Shown: positions 60,352 through 64,000 of the stretch, piece by piece
How positions within the stretch are numbered: the stretch's first letter is position 1
How the letters are laid out: the number at the start of each line of letters is the position of its first letter
Assembly (NCBI RefSeq): GCF_015351075.1
Contig: NZ_JADKRS010000007.1
Location: 1 to 64,000 of the forward strand
Direction of reading: 5' to 3'
From: Clavibacter sp. VKM Ac-2873
GTDB taxonomy: Bacteria; Actinomycetota; Actinomycetes; Actinomycetales; Microbacteriaceae
DNA: 64,000 nt
Notes under the pieces: model-generated
What the model was told of the DNA's origin: nothing
Seen by the model: only the letters and a program-made list of their open reading frames with translations
The model's database searches: none
Position numbers and translations under genes: made by a program

Positions 60352-60598
60352 TGATTTGATCATCACCACATGACCACCCGACATCTAATCCTGGACCTCC
60401 TTCGATACTTACTCTCACAGGCGACTGAGTCGCGAGCACCCGTTTCCTCGGCCGCAGCGAGCGCCACTTCGAGAGTGGTGCGCGATCGGCGGCCTGACGT
60501 AGTGCACCTGTGCACAGCGGAAAATGGATCAAGGGTGGAGGGGTTACGCTCAACCGCTTCCCGACCTTGGACCGCATACGCTATCCACTAGGACTGTC

Positions 60599-61426
60599 AT
60601 GAATTCTTGCTCCGCCGAATCCGCCCGCCATCCGCGACTGCTTCAACTCGCCCTGATCACCATTTCCGCTTTCGTCGCATGCGCCTGCCTCGTGGTCGCT
60701 CCTACGGCCAAGGCGTCCGCGGTCGACGCGGAGCGCACCCTCTTACCGGTCGTGGCCGGCACTGAGCTGGACTTTCCGCACAGCTATTGCACCGCCGGCC
60801 TCATCGTCGTTCGAACCGGCATCCGCGGGAATTTCTCGCCCGCCGCTCGGGCGACCCGCTACGCGGTGACCGCCAAGCACTGCGGCGAGATGAACTCACC
60901 GGTCTCCGTCGGAGGCCGCCGCGTCGGTGAGGTGGTCTGGATCGACCCGGTCGCAGATCTGGAGCTCGTCCGCATCGACCCGGTCGTCCATGGCCAGCCA
61001 TTCTGCGCACCCTCTTCCAGCGGGTTCCACTGCAGCCCCGTGACATACGAACCGCAGGCCACGGGCCAGGTTCTCCTGGCTACGCTCCGGTACCAGTCAC
61101 TCCGCCGGACGCCTGTAGCCGGCACAGGGGCTCCTGCCAGCGACGAGGTCTTCTGCATCAGCGGCAAGAGCAGCGGACAGTCGTGCCTGTTCAGGTCGAC
61201 GCGCTGGATCAGCGGATACGGCGAACAGAAGCCAGGAGAGGTCGCCGCCATCGGTGACACGCTGGTGTTCCCCGGCGATTCGGGGGGCCCTGTCCTCTCC
61301 CCCCAAGCCCGCATCTACGGCATCATCGCCGAGACCGCCACGGGCTCACTGCATACCGTCTTGAAGTACACCCGAATCAGCCAGTTCTTCGAGGACGCAG
61401 GCAATTACGCTCTCGCTCCGGCGTAA
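60599..61426 (+). CDS. Secreted chymotrypsin-like protease, Pat-1/Chp type, second copy
   Basis: A 275-residue protein; the ATG at 60599 follows agga at seven bases. A signal peptide (ALITISAFVACACLVVA) ends in the KASA region, with the mature part starting near ERTLLPVVAGTE. The triad is TAKHC (His 94), ADLELVRID (Asp 120) and GDSGGPV (Ser 228). It shares length, the GEVAA segment, Cys positions and the C-terminal NYAL end with the protein at 34637-35455. Such paralogs are typical of the Clavibacter chp/ppa clusters. It may contribute to virulence or host recognition. Confidence 0.85.
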   Translation: MNSCSAESARHPRLLQLALITISAFVACACLVVAPTAKASAVDAERTLLPVVAGTELDFPHSYCTAGLIVVRTGIRGNFSPAARATRYAVTAKHCGEMNSPVSVGGRRVGEVVWIDPVADLELVRIDPVVHGQPFCAPSSSGFHCSPVTYEPQATGQVLLATLRYQSLRRTPVAGTGAPASDEVFCISGKSSGQSCLFRSTRWISGYGEQKPGEVAAIGDTLVFPGDSGGPVLSPQARIYGIIAETATGSLHTVLKYTRISQFFEDAGNYALAPA

Positions 61427-62801
61427 ACGCCTCTGACCGGGAGCGCATTCGCGCGATAGCATGAGGCCGATGCAATTGTCGACCGTGAAAACCCGCTGCG
61501 GGCTGATCAAGTCAACGCAGGAGCCGTCGTTCATTTCCGTATCCCGCCGCAACAAAGAAAAGTCACGCGCGTACTCGCTCGGTGTGAGTATTCGATCGGA
61601 CCCTTCCGGAGTATCTCCATCGCCTCAGCGCGCATGGGCTGTCAGCCGTCCTCAGGCCTCGCCGTATGGCCTCGCTGCGTCAGAGTCCCCATGTGGCTAG
61701 TGAGTTCGAGAGGGGCCCCGGAAGTGAGCATGAGCGGCGCCGAGGTGGGGGCCCGCCCATCGGCCAGCGGGTGACGATCGTTCTAGGCGCTGTTTTCCTA
61801 GCCGCTGGAGCTCAGACGTTCTCAGACCGCGAGCTATTCCCTCGAGTGCTAGTAGGAACGGCCGTGACTGTCCTGGTGATATCTGCTGAGAACCGGATCG
61901 TCCGGAGGCGGAACGCGCGCGAAGAGCGCCGCCGCTCCTGATCCGTCCGCGTCCGGTCGGGGACCCCCACCTGGACACCCGCTCGCTCACGCCGTGGAGC
62001 AGCAAGCGGGAAGGCGCCCATGCCCACAAGCCCACGGGCGTGGAGATGTGCTGGTCACAAGGCCCCCTCTCAACAGATTGGTCCGGTGACGATTCCAGTG
62101 GAGGAGGCTACGGGAGACACCCTCCGTGTCCTTCCAGTCTCAACGAGACGAACGGCGGCGATGACCTGACCTTCGGCGCCGGCTCGGACCTGAGCGGGCG
62201 CGCTCTCCCCCGAGACCACGACGCTGGTGACGGTTCTCATGTAACATGCTGGCCTCGGCGACGGCGCGAACGGGTCGGCCAGGCCGCCCTCTCGAGTCAT
62301 GATGCTCCCGACACGTGACGTTGCCCGCAGGCGAGGGGATGCGCACCGCGGCGGGACGGGATAGTCCCCATACATGCGCTCAGCCTCGCTGGCGCCGTCC
62401 ATGTTGTGGATCATCACCTGGCTCGGCTTGTCCTACCGCGCCGAGGTCACCGCCGCGACCTCGCCACCATCGCCGACCCCGGCGGAGGGCCATTCAGCTG
62501 GAGAGCCATTCGGCGATGAGGGAGGTCGCGCTCCGCGCAGGGGCCGCGCGCATCGTCTCCGAGATGACGGAGCTGGAGACGGGTGGGCTCCCCGTCAGCC
62601 TGCAACTCGGGCGAATCCGCCGGCCGCGCCGAGGGCCAAGGCAGGACGAGAGCGCCGGTGTCCCTGCATGACCGCTCGACGACGTGCCCGTGAGGCATAG
62701 CCCGTCCGATCGGGCCGCGACGCATCCGGATGCCGCTCGATCCTCGAACCGCTCGTGACGCCCTTCTGGCTCGCGCGCGCGGACAGCGGTCGGTGTCGAG
62801 G
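61427..62801. other. Gene-poor stretch, about 1.4 kb
   Basis: No gene is well supported. A plus-strand frame at 61666-61941 encodes a possible 91-residue protein with two hydrophobic segments (QRVTIVLGAVFLAAGAQTF, LVGTAVTVLVISAE) but lacks a ribosome site. Other frames are Arg-rich. The region may be degenerating. Confidence 0.4.
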
Positions 62802-63248
62802 TCACCTGCCCCGGCGGCCCGCGCGGCCTGTCTCGAGTGGCCCGATCGTCAGCCGCTCGATGGTCGAGGTGGCGTGGACGAGGGGTTCGACGCCGACCGG
62901 AGGGTGAGCCGCATCGGCCGCCCGCATCAGCCAGTCGGACCGCGCGAGCTCGACCTCGTTCAGCATCGCCCGCCCCAAGGGCGCCAGGACGAGATAGCGA
63001 CCCGATGTGTCACGGATCTCCGCCACCATTCCCTTGCGGATCAGCGAATTGACGCTGGGGACCGCGGCGGCGGTGGACGTCCGGGCGACGGTCGCCAGTG
63101 AAGAGCGACTCGTGCGGCCCGCGTTCGCGATGACGCGCACCAAGATGACCTGCAACCCCGTGAGGGAGTCCCAAGCTTCGGTCGTGTCCGCATCCATGCG
63201 ATCGACGAGGGTAGCCACGGCTGTGGCCATGCGCATATGGATGGACAT
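62802..63248 (-). CDS. MarR-like winged-helix regulator, second copy
   Basis: A 148-residue protein; the ATG at 63248 follows gagga. The plan is MarR-like: GLQVILVRVIANAGRTSRSS, then AAAVPSVNSLIRKGMVAEIR and YLVLAPLGRAMLNEVEL. It is clearly similar to the regulator at 19609-20025 in helix order (VPSxxxLxxxxxVxE, then an LAPLG/LTSPG wing). Both stand near a DsbA-like gene. Target unknown. Confidence 0.7.
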   Translation of the reverse strand: MSIHMRMATAVATLVDRMDADTTEAWDSLTGLQVILVRVIANAGRTSRSSLATVARTSTAAAVPSVNSLIRKGMVAEIRDTSGRYLVLAPLGRAMLNEVELARSDWLMRAADAAHPPVGVEPLVHATSTIERLTIGPLETGRAGRRGR

Positions 63249-63503
63249 CTGGTCCTCGATACCACGGGGATCGAGGCGTGTCGGGCTGGAGCGCGCGCAC
63301 GCCAGCCCGTGGGGGAGAACTTACCTCTGTTTCCGGCGGTCCTCTGCATGTGGCCGGGCCCGGACCTCAGGGTGTCCCCCCGGTAAGGTCTGCCGCCGCA
63401 CGCGTCCGGCGATGGCCGATGCCGCGGAGCAGTCCGGCACGACATCGCGTCTCGCCTTGGCGTGCCGGCAGAAGGCGAGCGCCCGGCCACGCGTGCCGGT
63501 GAG

Positions 63504-64000
63504 CTAGTGGCGCGCGTAGAAGTCGGCGAATGCGGCGACGTCCCCGCTGTCGCCGGGGAAGACCGCACCGTCGACGACGACGGTCGGGACCTGATGCACG
63601 GCCGGGAGGTCGGCGAGCCCCTCGAGCGGGCCGGTCGTCGCGGCTTCCGTCTCGTGGTCCACCCACGCTCGGTAGGCCGCCATCTCCTCGTCCGACGCCG
63701 TCGGTCGTGCGCCGACCGACGCCGCGAGCTCGCTCAGCTCCGCGTCGGTGAGCCCCGGCGTCTGCTCCGCCGGCTGGTTCGCGTAGAGGGCTTGGAGGAA
63801 CGCCTGGGTGCTGTCGGGATGCGTCGCTGCCACCGCGACGAGGGTGGCCGCGGCCCGGCTCGAGTAGTCGCTGCCCGACGACAGGCGGTTGAGGATCGCG
63901 AGCGGGTGCACCCTCACCGTCGTCGTGCCGGCCGCCGCCTCGGTGAACAGCAACGAACCGGAGGCCTCCTCGAACGCCTTGCAGTACGGGCACATGGGAT
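63504..64000 (-). CDS. DsbA-like thioredoxin-fold protein, N-terminus cut
   Basis: The frame enters from the right edge. Near the edge is the active site MCPYC, so the apparent first ATG is part of the motif and the real start lies outside. The domain contains AFLQALYANQPAEQTPGLTD and the cis-Pro loop AVHQVPTVVVDG. It belongs with the DsbA-like protein at 21154, although this one has CPYC rather than CPHC. It probably has an N-terminal anchor beyond the edge. It faces the same way as the MarR gene, 255 bases away. Confidence 0.85.
   Translation of the reverse strand, partial: PMCPYCKAFEEASGSLLFTEAAAGTTTVRVHPLAILNRLSSGSDYSSRAAATLVAVAATHPDSTQAFLQALYANQPAEQTPGLTDAELSELAASVGARPTASDEEMAAYRAWVDHETEAATTGPLEGLADLPAVHQVPTVVVDGAVFPGDSGDVAAFADFYARH

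Overview
This is a high-GC actinobacterial window. Leaderless or GTG/TTG starts, Lsr2, ANTAR and YcaO proteins, and secreted chymotrypsin-like proteases resembling the Pat-1/Chp family suggest a plant-associated member of the Microbacteriaceae (Clavibacter, Curtobacterium or Rathayibacter type). The genus is an inference from gene content. A plasmid-type initiator with a primase-like domain, an iteron-like region, a ParA plus ribbon-helix-helix partition pair, a ParB-like gene, two toxin-antitoxin loci and several decayed genes indicate a plasmid or an integrated plasmid. Both window ends cut through genes.

Layout. 0-2.6 kb: a truncated surface adhesin of repeated beta-sandwich (DUF11-like) domains. 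3.1-8.6 kb: three small ORFs, lsr2 and a YcaO protein, converging on an FtsX-type ABC exporter and a CxxC-less glutaredoxin-like protein; this resembles a peptide-modification and export locus, but no precursor is certain. 8.7-19.6 kb: envelope and transport genes (YdcF, VanZ-RDD, MFS with a coupled 34-residue peptide, HNH nuclease, M15 peptidase, an odd ABC ATPase, a membrane esterase). 19.6-22 kb: MarR, GAF-ANTAR and a DsbA-like membrane thioredoxin; a second MarR/DsbA pair lies at the right edge.

22.2-29.9 kb: a sortase-like gene and two large repeat adhesins, with a nearly identical 594-bp duplication that left a sortase stub. 30.1-31.7 kb: a decayed rep fragment and a ParA/RHH partition cassette with a TGCATG-rich upstream region. 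32.8-35.5 kb: a secreted zinc metalloprotease and the first Chp-like protease. 35.8-39.5 kb: the replication module (initiator, iteron-like repeats, terminators, RHH protein, OB-fold protein, winged-helix regulator).

41-52 kb: a secreted set that could attack plant surfaces and walls (polyester hydrolase/cutinase with a divergent TetR regulator and a perfect palindromic operator, trypsin-like protease, GH54 arabinofuranosidase with CBM13, PL3 pectate lyase), plus a pair of paralogous secreted proteins of an unrecognised family. 52-60 kb: plasmid maintenance and defence-like genes: truncated ParB-like protein, decayed Fic toxin with its antitoxin, a toxin-antitoxin-SecB-chaperone module, an unrecognised three-gene operon, and a frameshifted DUF4062 gene. 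60.6 kb: the second Chp-like protease. 62.8-64 kb: MarR and a partial DsbA-like gene.

Taken together, the window reads as a virulence plasmid: adhesion, wall and cuticle degradation and secreted proteases on a backbone with replication, partition and addiction functions, probably silenced in part by Lsr2. No biochemical function here was tested; all family calls rest on motifs read by eye.
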